This document shows positions 1-8,036 of a stretch of 20,406 bases of DNA, one piece after another. Origin of the DNA: an uncultured Clostridium sp. (GTDB lineage Bacteria > Bacillota > Clostridia > Clostridiales > Clostridiaceae); NCBI GenBank assembly GCA_946575275.1, contig CAMNZV010000005.1, positions 1 through 20,406 of the forward strand, read 5' to 3'. A program made the position numbers and the translations under genes. The stretch's first letter is position 1. Every line of letters starts with the position of its first letter. The notes beneath the pieces were generated by a model. That model saw only the letters and a list, made by a program, of their open reading frames with translations. It was not told the origin of the DNA and did no database searches.

Positions 1-244
1 TTCCGTTTAATAACTCTATTAAAGGATATTGCCCTGATATTTTATCTCCACATTTTCTGCATTTTCCTTTTAAAAATATATAGCTAAAAACTGGTATTAA
101 ATCCATCCATTTTAACTCATAACCACATTTAAAACAATGGGACCCTGGAAATGCTATAGATTGTTCATTGGGGATTCTATAAATACATACATTTAAAAAA
201 CTTCCAATACACAACCCTATAATTATTACAAATATATAATCCAT
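1..244 (-). CDS. Prepilin peptidase (type IV leader peptidase, A24 family), N-terminal part, cut by window edge
   Basis: The frame opens with ATG at 244 behind a good ribosome binding site (CGGAGG, 251-257) and stays open to the left edge, so about 81 codons are visible. It begins MDYIFVIIIGLCIGSFLNV, a first membrane segment ending in the GSFLNV signature of PilD/ComC peptidases. Two CxxC pairs follow (HCFKCGYELKW and GKCRKCGDKIS), which are the zinc-type motif of the N-terminal domain, and then a GQYPLIELLNG segment typical of the family. Such enzymes cleave and usually N-methylate prepilin-like proteins at the membrane for type IV pili, type II secretion or competence pseudopili. The two catalytic aspartates lie outside the window. 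The gene starts 52 bases after the O-antigen-ligase-like gene, and no other pilus gene is visible here. Confidence 0.88.
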   Translation of the reverse strand, partial: MDYIFVIIIGLCIGSFLNVCIYRIPNEQSIAFPGSHCFKCGYELKWMDLIPVFSYIFLKGKCRKCGDKISGQYPLIELLNG

Positions 245-268
245 TTTATTTCCTCCGTTTATTATTTT

Positions 269-274
269 ATTATA
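269..274 (-). promoter_or_regulatory. Possible -10 box for the prepilin peptidase gene
   Basis: A perfect TATAAT hexamer lies about 25 bases upstream of the start codon, but no convincing -35 hexamer is found at 16-18 bases. The gene could equally be read from the upstream operon. Confidence 0.3.
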
Positions 275-296
275 CAAACTCAAATTTTACAATATA

Positions 297-1538
297 TTAT
301 TTAAGTTTATATTTATTAACACACCTGTATGAAAATCCAAGTAAAATCCAAAATGTTGGTGCTACAGCTATCATACTTATGTTGAAAAATGATTGCACTA
401 AATATGCTATTATTGTAATCAAAAGAATTTTGTTTATATCATCCTTTTTATTTTTCCAAAGTCTAACTATTATAAGTATTAACAATATTAAATAACATAC
501 TAATGTAAATATACCACAACTTACTGCATACTCTAAAAATTCGTTATGAGCCTTATCTATAAATGCTCCATGTTCAATAAAATAACTTGTAAATTCATCA
601 GTATATTCTTCTGAAAGTCTATACTTTAAGGTATCTGGTCCATAACCTAAAAATGGTTTATCTAAAAATGCATCAAAGGATATTCTAAGAATTTCTGCAC
701 GTCCTCCTGCACTACCTGTTAATTCACCATTATCTGAAACTATCTGATTTTTATTACTTCTATTTATAATACTATTATCAGTTGTTACATTTAAAACTAT
801 AAATATAAGTAAGAAGGATAAAAGAACAATTCCTGCCCTTTTTAAGCAATCCTTTCTCCTTATAATAAATGCAAGTCCTAGTATTGAAAATACTACAAAA
901 GCAAGCCACCCACTTCTTGTTAAGGAACACATTAAGGCTGTAAATAATATTAAGCTATATATTAAATAGCGAATTTTATTTTTAAAAATATATAATCCCA
1001 TTGATAAAAATAAAAATATACATATATAATTTGAGAAAAAGTTTCTATTTCCTATAGTACCAACAGCATCACTTGCTTCATTACCATATAATGGCACTAT
1101 CATTTTTACAAAGTCTATTCCATAAAACTGCAATATCCCATGTATTGCCATAACACATGATGAAATTAAAATTATATTTAAGCTTTTTTCTGTTATATCT
1201 AAATATCTAGATGCACAAAAAAACACTATTATATATACTAATATACTAAAAAACCCTTCTCCCCTAGAAAAACTTCCAAAAAATGCAGTATATTTATCTG
1301 GTGAAAATACACTTGAAATAAATATTGATATTATAAATAAGATTGCCATTATATCTATTGAACTTAATTTAGTCCTATTAATTTTAAAGGATAAAATTAA
1401 TAGGACTATTCCAGAAAATAATAGATAGTAGTATTTTCCATCTAACAGTGGTGATGTAGATATAATTATAATAAATGGCATTATTATAATTAATGATAAT
1501 AGAATATAATTAATTGACTTCCCCCTATTTGATTCCAT
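297..1538 (-). CDS. O-antigen ligase/polymerase family (Wzy_C-like) polytopic membrane protein
   Basis: This 413-residue protein is almost wholly hydrophobic, with about ten predicted membrane segments. Near the C-terminus is a large external loop (GYGPDTLKYR...) ending in DKAHNEFLEYAVSCG, the HNxxL motif of the Wzy_C/O-antigen ligase family. Relatives join or polymerise undecaprenyl-linked glycans at the outer face of the membrane. In a Gram-positive host the product would be a cell-wall or capsular polysaccharide or a glycosylated protein, and the acceptor cannot be told from sequence. I chose ATG at 1538 because AGGGGGAAAA sits just before it. A longer frame begins with TTG at 1556, but that would place the ribosome binding site inside the coding region. 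The start lies 19 bases after the aminotransferase stop, so the gene probably shares the T-box operon. Confidence 0.8.
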   Translation of the reverse strand: MESNRGKSINYILLSLIIIMPFIIIISTSPLLDGKYYYLLFSGIVLLILSFKINRTKLSSIDIMAILFIISIFISSVFSPDKYTAFFGSFSRGEGFFSILVYIIVFFCASRYLDITEKSLNIILISSCVMAIHGILQFYGIDFVKMIVPLYGNEASDAVGTIGNRNFFSNYICIFLFLSMGLYIFKNKIRYLIYSLILFTALMCSLTRSGWLAFVVFSILGLAFIIRRKDCLKRAGIVLLSFLLIFIVLNVTTDNSIINRSNKNQIVSDNGELTGSAGGRAEILRISFDAFLDKPFLGYGPDTLKYRLSEEYTDEFTSYFIEHGAFIDKAHNEFLEYAVSCGIFTLVCYLILLILIIVRLWKNKKDDINKILLITIIAYLVQSFFNISMIAVAPTFWILLGFSYRCVNKYKLK

Positions 1539-1557
1539 TTTTCCCCCTAAATTCAAA

Positions 1558-2718
1558 CTATAATTTATTTAAAAATCTTTCTATTCTTTTTAAAGCTTCA
1601 ATTATATTTTCCATTGATGATGCATAACAGGCTCTAATATATCCATTTCCACAATCCCCAAAGGAATTTCCTGGTATTACAAGAACCTTTTCTTCTTTTA
1701 GTAGCCTTTCACAAAATTCCTCTGAAGTTAATCCTGTTGATTTTATTGATGGAAATAAGTAAAATGCCCCTAAAGGTTCAAAACATTCAAGTCCTAATTT
1801 TTTAAATCCATCTACTAATACTCGTCTTCTTCTGTTGTATTCCCTTCGCATTTTTTCAACGCTTTCCATAGAATTTCTTAAAGCTTCACAGGCTGCATAT
1901 TGTGACATAGTTGGTGAACACATTATTGCATATTGATGGATTTTTTTCATTTGATCTATTAGGATGCTATTTCCACATAAATATCCAAGTCTCCATCCTG
2001 TCATAGCATGACTTTTAGAAAAACCACTTACAACTAATGTTCTATCCTTCATTTCATCAAAGCTAGCAATTGATGTGTGTTCTGTTCCATAAGTTAATTC
2101 TGCATATATTTCATCGGATATAACTATTATATCCTTATTTTTTAAATAATCAACTAGTGGTTTTATGTCATCTCTAGTCATTATTGCACCTGTTGGGTTA
2201 TTTGGAAAGGCAAGAACAAGAACTTTTGTCCTTTCATTTACAGCCTCCTCTAGCTCCTTAACTGTTAGCTTAAATTGATTTTCTGCCTTTAAGTTTATTA
2301 TTTTAGCAGTGGCACCTGTAAATGCTGTACATCCTTTATAAGCTACAAAGCTTGGTTCTGGAATAATAACCTCATCCCCTGGGCCTACTAAAGCTCTAAG
2401 GGCTATATCAATAGCTTCACTTCCACCTACTGTTACTAATATTTCATTATCTGGACAATAATTCAAATCAAATTTTTTTAGATATTTAGATATTTCTCGT
2501 CTAAGTTCAATGTATCCTGCATTTGAAGAATAATGTGTATGACCTTTTTCTAAGGAATAAATTGCAGCCTCTGATATATTCCAAGGAGTAATAAAATCTG
2601 GTTCACCTACCCCAAGGGATATAGCATCTTCCATTTCGTTTATTAAATCAAAATATTTTCTTATACCAGATGGTGGTGTGTTATATACATTCTTTTTTAT
2701 CATATCTTCAAGTATCAT
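1558..2718 (-). CDS. PLP-dependent class I/II aminotransferase (PatA/AlaT/AspB-like)
   Basis: This is a 386-residue fold-type I aminotransferase of normal length. Visible family residues include the NNPTG motif (Asn174), SDEIYAEL with Asp202 and Tyr205 for the PLP ring, SGFSKSHAMTGWR with the Schiff-base Lys235 and phosphate-binding Arg243, and a C-terminal YIRACYASS segment with the substrate-carboxylate arginine. It should transfer an amino group between an amino acid and a 2-oxo acid in the cytoplasm. The start ATG overlaps the stop of the lrp-type gene by 4 bases (ATGA), so translation is coupled. The leader upstream is a T-box whose specifier loop reads best as an alanine codon, making an alanine-related substrate plausible. 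That is inference, because the family alone does not fix the substrate. Confidence 0.9.
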   Translation of the reverse strand: MILEDMIKKNVYNTPPSGIRKYFDLINEMEDAISLGVGEPDFITPWNISEAAIYSLEKGHTHYSSNAGYIELRREISKYLKKFDLNYCPDNEILVTVGGSEAIDIALRALVGPGDEVIIPEPSFVAYKGCTAFTGATAKIINLKAENQFKLTVKELEEAVNERTKVLVLAFPNNPTGAIMTRDDIKPLVDYLKNKDIIVISDEIYAELTYGTEHTSIASFDEMKDRTLVVSGFSKSHAMTGWRLGYLCGNSILIDQMKKIHQYAIMCSPTMSQYAACEALRNSMESVEKMRREYNRRRRVLVDGFKKLGLECFEPLGAFYLFPSIKSTGLTSEEFCERLLKEEKVLVIPGNSFGDCGNGYIRACYASSMENIIEALKRIERFLNKL

Positions 2719-3197
2719 ACAAAGATGTCCTCTCTTTCTTTTGCTGGTATTTCCTTGAATATTCTTCCATGATCCTTATATTTTTTCATAACAAAATGTG
2801 TAGCTGTACCTGTTACGTATTCTTGACAAGCTAAACTTCTTGACACAAATAGTGCTACCTCTTTCATGGTTTTCCCTTCAACTATTACAGTTAAATCAAA
2901 ACCTCCAGAGCTCATTAAATAACAAGCCTTTACTTTGTCAAATTTGTATATTCTTTCTGCAACTTTATCAAATCCTTCTCCTCTTTGAGGCGTTATTTTA
3001 ACCTCTATTAATGCTGTTACTATTTCAGAACCTGTGTTTTCCCAATTTATTAAAGAAGTATAACCTGCAATAATATCTTTATCTTCATATTCTTTTATTA
3101 TTTTTTTAACTTCTTCAACTGGTTTACCTACCATTGTGGCTATTTCTTCATCAGTATACCTACTGTTTTGTTCTAATATTTCTAAAATTTCTTCCAT
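2715..3197 (-). CDS. Lrp/AsnC family transcriptional regulator
   Basis: The protein has 160 residues. The N-terminus forms the Lrp-type helix-turn-helix (LEQNSRYTDEEIATMVGKP to about residue 45). A linker and the RAM/AsnC ligand-binding sandwich follow (IEVKITPQRGEGFDKVAE, then ACYLMSSGGFDLTVIVEG). Such regulators bind amino acids and assemble as dimers or octamers. I place the start at ATG 3197 because AGGAGG lies 8 bases upstream; a longer frame would add 13 hydrophobic residues and read through this ribosome binding site. The first helix is short compared with classical Lrp. The gene is the first in the T-box operon and overlaps the aminotransferase gene by 4 bases, suggesting it regulates that enzyme or senses its amino acid. 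Confidence 0.9.
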   Translation of the reverse strand: MEEILEILEQNSRYTDEEIATMVGKPVEEVKKIIKEYEDKDIIAGYTSLINWENTGSEIVTALIEVKITPQRGEGFDKVAERIYKFDKVKACYLMSSGGFDLTVIVEGKTMKEVALFVSRSLACQEYVTGTATHFVMKKYKDHGRIFKEIPAKEREDIFV

Positions 3198-3222
3198 AAT
3201 TAAACCTCCTAAAATTAAATAT

Positions 3223-3241
3223 AAAAAAATCGCCAAGGCGA
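3223..3241 (-). terminator. Short hairpin with T-run just ahead of the lrp-type gene
   Basis: On the minus strand TCGC-CTTG-GCGA is followed directly by seven T. The loop is the stable CUUG tetraloop type, but the stem is only 4-5 bp. It lies about 80 bases after the T-box terminator and 17 bases before AGGAGG, so it could be a second attenuation point or a weak pause. Confidence 0.45.
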
Positions 3242-3321
3242 CTATTATTTATCATCACCATTTACAATTTCACTAAGTTCTATTATCCACAATTCTATTA
3301 TAATATAATTTCCTAAAGAAT

Positions 3322-3355
3322 AAAAAAACTTCGCCCCTATGTAAAGGGACGAAGT
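3322..3355 (-). terminator. T-box intrinsic terminator
   Basis: The stem ACTTCG-TCCCT / AGGGG-CGAAGT has a 6-base loop and is followed by seven T on the minus strand. Its 5' arm contains the bases that pair with the AGGG of the T-box sequence in the alternative antiterminator, as expected for a tRNA-controlled leader. Confidence 0.93.
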
Positions 3356-3590
3356 ATAATTCCGCGGTACCACCCTAATTAAGTTAGTTTTATTCTAACT
3401 CTCTCAGTAAAGATATTTTATATCCTTCCTTTGTAACGTAAGGTAACGGCATTGCCTAATTTAAGATTTTATCTTAGTTCTCAGCATGCAATTCAAAGGC
3501 TGCTTCTTTAATGATATTTTGCTAAGTTGCACCATACCCTAGCTCTCTATAAAAATATTCATTAATTACTATTCCTTATCACAATTTTTA
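3322..3590 (-). promoter_or_regulatory. T-box leader (tRNA-sensing riboswitch), specifier probably GCA (Ala)
   Basis: The conserved T-box sequence AGGGTGGTACCGCGG lies at 3376-3362, followed by the antiterminator/terminator switch. Upstream, stem I can be folded by eye. TTAATG(A)ATATTTT pairs with AAAATATCATTAA and closes a distal arm containing GAGAGCTAGGGTATGGTGCAA. Below that stem an internal loop has AGTA on the 5' side (about 3570-3567) and GAA followed by GCAG on the 3' side (3506-3500), matching the loop-E/S-turn surround of specifier codons. AAGG/CCTT closes the loop below. The triplet right after GAA is GCA (Ala, 3503-3501); a one-base shift gives CAG (Gln). The TGGT acceptor bulge would pair with a tRNA carrying A73, which fits tRNA-Ala better. 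Uncharged tRNA should favour read-through into the lrp-type and aminotransferase genes. Confidence 0.93.
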
Positions 3591-3599
3591 TCTATTTAT

Positions 3600-3628
3600 A
3601 TTATCCTTTATTATTATTTTATAGTCAA
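3600..3628 (-). promoter_or_regulatory. Sigma-A-type promoter for the T-box operon
   Basis: TTGACT (3628-3623) and GATAAT (3605-3600) are separated by exactly 17 bases, which places the transcription start just before the T-box stem I. Confidence 0.8.
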
Positions 3629-3729
3629 TAATTTTCCTTAACTATTCTTTTTATTTTTCCTTCAAACTATCATCAAGACCTGTAATGATTGGGTCAAGGA
3701 AATAATTCATAATAGATCTTTTACCTGTT

Positions 3730-4188
3730 TTAATGGTAATTTTCCCCTTCTACAGAAATATCCCCTGTGCTCACAAATTTGTTTTCACTTAAATGCCCAC
3801 TGAACATTTTTATAGCCATAACTTCAAAGGAAGCTTCTATTATCTCCTTTAATAAATCCTGCTTAATATTTTTTAATTCTTTAGGAATATAAACATCCCC
3901 TATATCCCAAGTTATTGATACACCAGTCTTGTAGTTTCCAAACCAATCATATCTAGCGGTAATTCTTATTATTGAATTATTAATAATTAATATATAATAA
4001 TCTGGTGGATACTCCCCTCCTAAATGACCTCTACCCCCTAGACACCCAAGATAATATTTATTTTCCCTATCTACCACCCAAGATAATGGATCTTTAGCTA
4101 ATCTTCTTCCTGAAAAAGGATCTTCAATTTTAAATGAATTAAATAAAACTTTATCCTCTTCCGTTAACTCTTCTACATTAAAATTCAT
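3730..4188 (-). CDS. Hypothetical protein, last gene of the SCIFF operon
   Basis: I do not recognise this 152-residue protein. It has no signal peptide or membrane segment and is probably cytoplasmic. Features visible are an acidic N-terminus (NVEELTEEDKVLF), a Gly/Tyr-rich middle (YYLGCLGGRGHLGGEYPPDYY), alternating beta-like stretches (ILIINNSIIRITARYDWFG, SITWDIGDVYIP) and a Lys/Glu-rich helix (ELKNIKQDLLKEIIEASFE). I prefer the second ATG (4188), because GGGGG abuts the first ATG at 4194 and sits 6 bases before the second. It begins 42 bases after the aminotransferase stop and is the last gene before the T-box promoter, so it is probably cotranscribed with the genes upstream. No clear terminator follows it. 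Confidence 0.7.
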   Translation of the reverse strand: MNFNVEELTEEDKVLFNSFKIEDPFSGRRLAKDPLSWVVDRENKYYLGCLGGRGHLGGEYPPDYYILIINNSIIRITARYDWFGNYKTGVSITWDIGDVYIPKELKNIKQDLLKEIIEASFEVMAIKMFSGHLSENKFVSTGDISVEGENYH

Positions 4189-4230
4189 TTTCATCCCCCT
4201 TATTTTAATAGTTATGCCTGTGGTCTTAAT

Positions 4231-5415
4231 TTATTTAAATTCTTTTGCTAGTTTTGTAAAGGCATCAAGGGATTTTTCTATTTTATCATAGCTTATGCAA
4301 TAGGATAATCTAAAAAAACCTGGGCAATTAAAGGAGCTACCTGGAACAATTAATAAATTATATTTTTTAGCTGCCTTTGCAAATTCAACATCATCTTCAA
4401 TTAACGCCTTTGGAAATAGATAGAAGGTACCTTCAGGTTTTATACATTGAAAGCCTAAATTTATTAAATGGTTATATAATAAATCTCTGTTCTTCTTATA
4501 TATATTAACGTCTACCTCTGCACCTAGCGTCTTTCCAATTACTCTTTGAAAAAGGGAAGGTGCATTTACAAAACCAAGTATTCTATTTGAAACATTTAAT
4601 GCAGATATAATATTTTCAAAATCATCCACCTTGTTTGAAACTGTAATATATCCAATTCTTTCTCCTGGAAGTGACAGTGACTTACTATAAGAATATCCTA
4701 TTAATGAATTGTTATAGTAATTTAATATATTGGGTACCTTAGCATTATCATAAACAATTTCTCTGTAAGGTTCATCACTAATTAAATATATACTTGTATT
4801 AAACTCTTTTTGTTTCTTTTCTAAAATCTCAGATAGGAGTTTTATAGATTTTTCTGAATATACAACTCCTGTAGGATTGTTAGGTGTATTTATAATAACC
4901 GCCTTTGTTTTAGTTGTTATTTTACTTTCAAACTCAATAAAATTTGGTTGAAAAGTATTTGTATCTGCCTTAACTACTACTAATTTCCCATTATAATTTG
5001 ACACATAATTATTATATTCTCCAAAAAATGGTGCAAACACAATTACCTCATCCTCTGGATTTAATAAGGTTTTAAATATAATATTTAAACCACCTGCCGC
5101 ACCACAGGTCATAATAATATTTTCTGCTTTTAAATTGGTATTGTTTTTATTATTTTCATAATTTGCAATTTCCAGTCTTACATCCTCATAACCTGAATTG
5201 TTCATATAGCCATGTACTAAATTTGGTGATTCCCCCTTTATTATTTCTATAATAGCTGATTTTATTTCCTCTGGAGGCTCAACATTTGGATTCCCAATAC
5301 TATAATCAAATACATTTTCTGCCCCATATATATCTGATAACCTTTTTCCCTCTTCAAACATTTCTCTAATAATAGAGCTATTATTAACTAATTCTTTCAT
5401 TTTGTTAGAAATCAT
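4231..5415 (-). CDS. PLP-dependent class I/II aminotransferase
   Basis: The 394-residue protein is a complete fold-type I aminotransferase. It shows the NNPTG motif (Asn180), ISDEPYREIVY with Asp224 and Tyr227, YSYSKSLSLPGERIGY with Schiff-base Lys245 and Arg253, and a C-terminal GFFRLSYC segment carrying the likely substrate-carboxylate arginine. The N-terminal FDYSIGNPNVEPP segment resembles the start of AspB/AlaT-like clostridial enzymes; the amino donor cannot be assigned. The start ATG has AGGAG 8 bases upstream. It follows the decarboxylase-like gene by 15 bases and belongs to the SCIFF-headed operon. It is a distant relative of the aminotransferase at 1558-2718 and not a recent duplicate: motifs and spacing differ throughout. 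Confidence 0.88.
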   Translation of the reverse strand: MISNKMKELVNNSSIIREMFEEGKRLSDIYGAENVFDYSIGNPNVEPPEEIKSAIIEIIKGESPNLVHGYMNNSGYEDVRLEIANYENNKNNTNLKAENIIMTCGAAGGLNIIFKTLLNPEDEVIVFAPFFGEYNNYVSNYNGKLVVVKADTNTFQPNFIEFESKITTKTKAVIINTPNNPTGVVYSEKSIKLLSEILEKKQKEFNTSIYLISDEPYREIVYDNAKVPNILNYYNNSLIGYSYSKSLSLPGERIGYITVSNKVDDFENIISALNVSNRILGFVNAPSLFQRVIGKTLGAEVDVNIYKKNRDLLYNHLINLGFQCIKPEGTFYLFPKALIEDDVEFAKAAKKYNLLIVPGSSFNCPGFFRLSYCISYDKIEKSLDAFTKLAKEFK

Positions 5416-5430
5416 TTATTTATCTCCTCT

Positions 5431-6843
5431 CTATATACATAATATTTTTTCATTATCTACCCCTAAAACAGTTTTTCCCATACTTATGTATTCTAATATA
5501 TAGGTAATAATATCTTCATTTATAACCTCACCGCTACATATTATAGGAATTCCAGGTGGATATGGTATGATATTTTCTTTTGCTATTTTCCCTTTAGCCT
5601 CTTTAATATTTACAAGCTCTCCTTTTTTAGTAAAGGTTTCGTATGGCTCTAAGGCTTTTATAGGTCTATTATAGCTTATATTTATATTGTAATTATTATT
5701 TTTTATTTTTATTAAATCTAGTTTTTGTATTGCCTTGTATATTTTCTCAAATTGTTCTTCTCCATATATTGGGGATAAAATCAAGACTACCCCCCTAGAA
5801 AAACTCATTTCACCTTGGATTTTTTCACTTCTTAAATAATCTAATAGTTTATGCCCACTATATCCCCTTGGTACTAGTAAAACATATCTTGATTTATCAA
5901 TAAAATATCCCTTTGGTAACTCTCTTTTAAGTACCTTTATTTTTCCTAAAGAATTTATAGTTTGTGTATATTTTTCACTTAAGGTAACTAGATTATCATA
6001 ATCTTCTTTTCCATACTCTTTTAAATAATATCTAGCATAATCTAAGGATGCCATAATTAAATATGAAGGTGATGTGGTCATAAAAGCTCTAAGATAAAAT
6101 TCTATGTTAGTTTCTTCATCATTTACTAGTAGATATGAACCTCCCGTTAAGGCTGGCAAGGTTTTATGTGCACTTATTATTACATAATCTGCTATGGAAC
6201 TTAAGTTTTTGGGCAAGCTTTTACTAATTCCAAAGTGGGCACCATGAGCTTCATCTATAATGACCTTTAATTTTTTATTTTTTAATTCTTCTATTATTTC
6301 TTCTAAATCATATCCAATACCAAAGTAATTAGGATATGTTAAAATTATTCCCTTAGGATTTGTGCTTTCCCCTAATGCCTTATTTATGTTTTCCCTATTA
6401 GGGGGCAAAAACAGCCCTTCAATATCAGTTAAAATTGGATCTATGTACACAACCTTTAATTTTCTAAGTATAATTCCATTATAAATTGATTTATGACAAT
6501 TACGTTCAACTAATATTTCATCACCCTCATTAAAGGCTGCAAAAATAGCTGCTAAATTTCCGCAAGTACTACCATTAACCATAAAAAAAGCTTTTTTGCA
6601 ATTATAGAGATTCTTTAATAGTTCTTCTGCCTTTTTTATTACTCCTGTTGGACTATGTAAATTATCTAAAGGCTCTACTTCTGTAATATCAAGGTCGCCT
6701 AAATGTTTTTTAAAATATTCACCAAATCTATCTCTATTAAAGGCTTTGCCACTTTTATTTCCTGGCATTGATAATATTAAATTATTTTCCTTATGATATT
6801 TTAATAATTCATTTAATAATGGTAGTTTTTCCACTTCTATCAT
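5431..6843 (-). CDS. Orn/Lys/Arg decarboxylase-family PLP enzyme (SpeA/YaaO-like)
   Basis: This 470-residue protein has the fold-type I layout of the Orn/Lys/Arg decarboxylase major domain. Visible are SMPGNKSG near residue 25, the DNLHSPTG loop, VNGSTCGNLAAI (about 90-100), IIDEAHGAHFG with Asp197 and His200, and SAHKTLPALTGGSYL with Schiff-base Lys227. A C-terminal domain ends PYPPGIPIICSGEVI, characteristic of this family. Relatives decarboxylate arginine, lysine or ornithine to polyamines or diamines; the short form without an N-terminal wing domain is like Bacillus SpeA. The substrate is not determinable here. The ATG overlaps the M16 peptidase stop by 4 bases (ATGA), with AAAGGA inside the preceding gene, so the two are translationally coupled. 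Confidence 0.87.
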   Translation of the reverse strand: MIEVEKLPLLNELLKYHKENNLILSMPGNKSGKAFNRDRFGEYFKKHLGDLDITEVEPLDNLHSPTGVIKKAEELLKNLYNCKKAFFMVNGSTCGNLAAIFAAFNEGDEILVERNCHKSIYNGIILRKLKVVYIDPILTDIEGLFLPPNRENINKALGESTNPKGIILTYPNYFGIGYDLEEIIEELKNKKLKVIIDEAHGAHFGISKSLPKNLSSIADYVIISAHKTLPALTGGSYLLVNDEETNIEFYLRAFMTTSPSYLIMASLDYARYYLKEYGKEDYDNLVTLSEKYTQTINSLGKIKVLKRELPKGYFIDKSRYVLLVPRGYSGHKLLDYLRSEKIQGEMSFSRGVVLILSPIYGEEQFEKIYKAIQKLDLIKIKNNNYNINISYNRPIKALEPYETFTKKGELVNIKEAKGKIAKENIIPYPPGIPIICSGEVINEDIITYILEYISMGKTVLGVDNEKILCI

Positions 6844-8036
6844 TCCTTTGGGTTAATTACTTCTATTGTTATTTCACTAAAAACTTTTTTTGCAGCCCTT
6901 ATTATTTCTATTTCATCTACATTTATTATTTCCATATTTTCTTCCTTCATAAGTGCATTTATACTTAAAACCTTTGCAACTAATATACTTTGTTCTTTTT
7001 TTATTAATTCTTTAAGCTTAATTGTTTTTACTAGTTCATTGATTTTTTCTTTTGTTAATGATTTTGTTATTTCATCTATATTGTTTATTATATTATTTAT
7101 TAATTCTAAGGTTTTATCAACATTCTCTGGTGCTGTAGTAAAAAATATTTTATATAACTTTATATAATTCTCATTATTTATATTAGTTAATATATCATAA
7201 ACCAATGAATTTTTAGTTCTAAGTTCATTAAATAGTATTGAATTTACTCCAACTCCAAAAAACTCATTGAATATTTTAAAAGCTATAACCTCTTTATTAT
7301 CTAAATTATTTATAGGAGCAATTATCTGAATCCTAGAATTTAATATTCCTTTCTTACTATTATAGTATATATTTCCCTTTGGCATTTCAACTCTTTCTAT
7401 TATTTCTATGGCTTTAGCCTTATTCCAATTGACAAAATATTTTTCTACTATTTTTAAAGCCTTATTAATATCTAAGGATGATACTACTGCTATTTTTATA
7501 TTATCTGGTATATAATATTTTTTATGAAAATCAATTATATCTGAAACCTCTATACTTCTTATATCCTCTTCCCTTCCGATTATAGGATGCTTTAATCTGT
7601 TAAAACTATAGCAATTATAAAAAAGTCTATCTTCGCAATATTGTTCTAAATCTTCATCCCATTCCTTTAATTCTTGTAATATTATTTCTCTTTCCTCTAA
7701 ATAATCCTTTTCCTTAAAGGTTGGATTTTTTAATATATCATAAAATAATTCTATTGCCTTTTCAAAATCCTCCTCTAAAAGAGATCCATAATATATAACA
7801 TAGGGGTAATTTGTCATAGCATTTTGAAACCCAAAAATATTGCTAAGCTCTCTATTTATCTCATCCTCACTTCTATTTTTAGTTCCCTTATATACCATAT
7901 GTTCTGTTATATGAGCAAGCCCTAAAAGATTATCTTCTAGGGCTGCTCCTGCATTTATTCCAATTGAAATGGAAGTTAGCTTTGATTTACTTTTTTCATA
8001 GTAAAATTCTATTCCATTATTCAATGTAGTTTTCAT
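6840..8036 (-). CDS. M16 family zinc peptidase (insulinase/PqqF-like), candidate SCIFF-processing protease
   Basis: The protein has 398 residues from ATG 8036, preceded by AGAGGAAA; a longer frame would add 12 residues inside the maturase gene. It carries the inverted zinc motif HxxEH (His42, Glu45, His46 in AHITEHMVYKGTK). Glu122 in ILQELKEWDED is at the right distance (75 residues after His46) for the third ligand, so it looks catalytically competent. The second half is the usual inactive M16 C-terminal domain. No signal peptide is seen, so it should act in the cytoplasm. The start codon overlaps the maturase stop (TAATG), and the end overlaps the next gene by 4 bases. M16 proteins process several radical-SAM RiPPs such as PQQ, so a role in trimming the SCIFF leader is a reasonable inference, not shown by sequence. 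Confidence 0.9.
   Translation of the reverse strand: MKTTLNNGIEFYYEKSKSKLTSISIGINAGAALEDNLLGLAHITEHMVYKGTKNRSEDEINRELSNIFGFQNAMTNYPYVIYYGSLLEEDFEKAIELFYDILKNPTFKEKDYLEEREIILQELKEWDEDLEQYCEDRLFYNCYSFNRLKHPIIGREEDIRSIEVSDIIDFHKKYYIPDNIKIAVVSSLDINKALKIVEKYFVNWNKAKAIEIIERVEMPKGNIYYNSKKGILNSRIQIIAPINNLDNKEVIAFKIFNEFFGVGVNSILFNELRTKNSLVYDILTNINNENYIKLYKIFFTTAPENVDKTLELINNIINNIDEITKSLTKEKINELVKTIKLKELIKKEQSILVAKVLSINALMKEENMEIINVDEIEIIRAAKKVFSEITIEVINPKE

Noticed and set aside
3468..3482. GAACTAAG in the T-box leader as a leucine (CTA) specifier
   Set aside because: These bases form the 5' arm of the next hairpin (CTAAGAT / ATCTTA), while the AGTA/GAA loop signature lies in stem I at 3507-3500.
3651..3710. 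Minus-strand 19-codon frame (MNYFLDPIITGLDDSLKEK) after the hypothetical gene
   Set aside because: No good ribosome binding site and no recognisable similarity; too short to support as a gene.
3711..3735. TTACC...GGTAA inverted repeat at the stop of the hypothetical gene as a terminator
   Set aside because: Only 5 bp, AT-rich, and without a T-run on the minus strand.
6768..6968. Plus-strand Phe/Tyr-rich frame of 66 codons
   Set aside because: Antisense to the overlap of the decarboxylase-like and M16 genes; composition reflects complementary A-rich codons.
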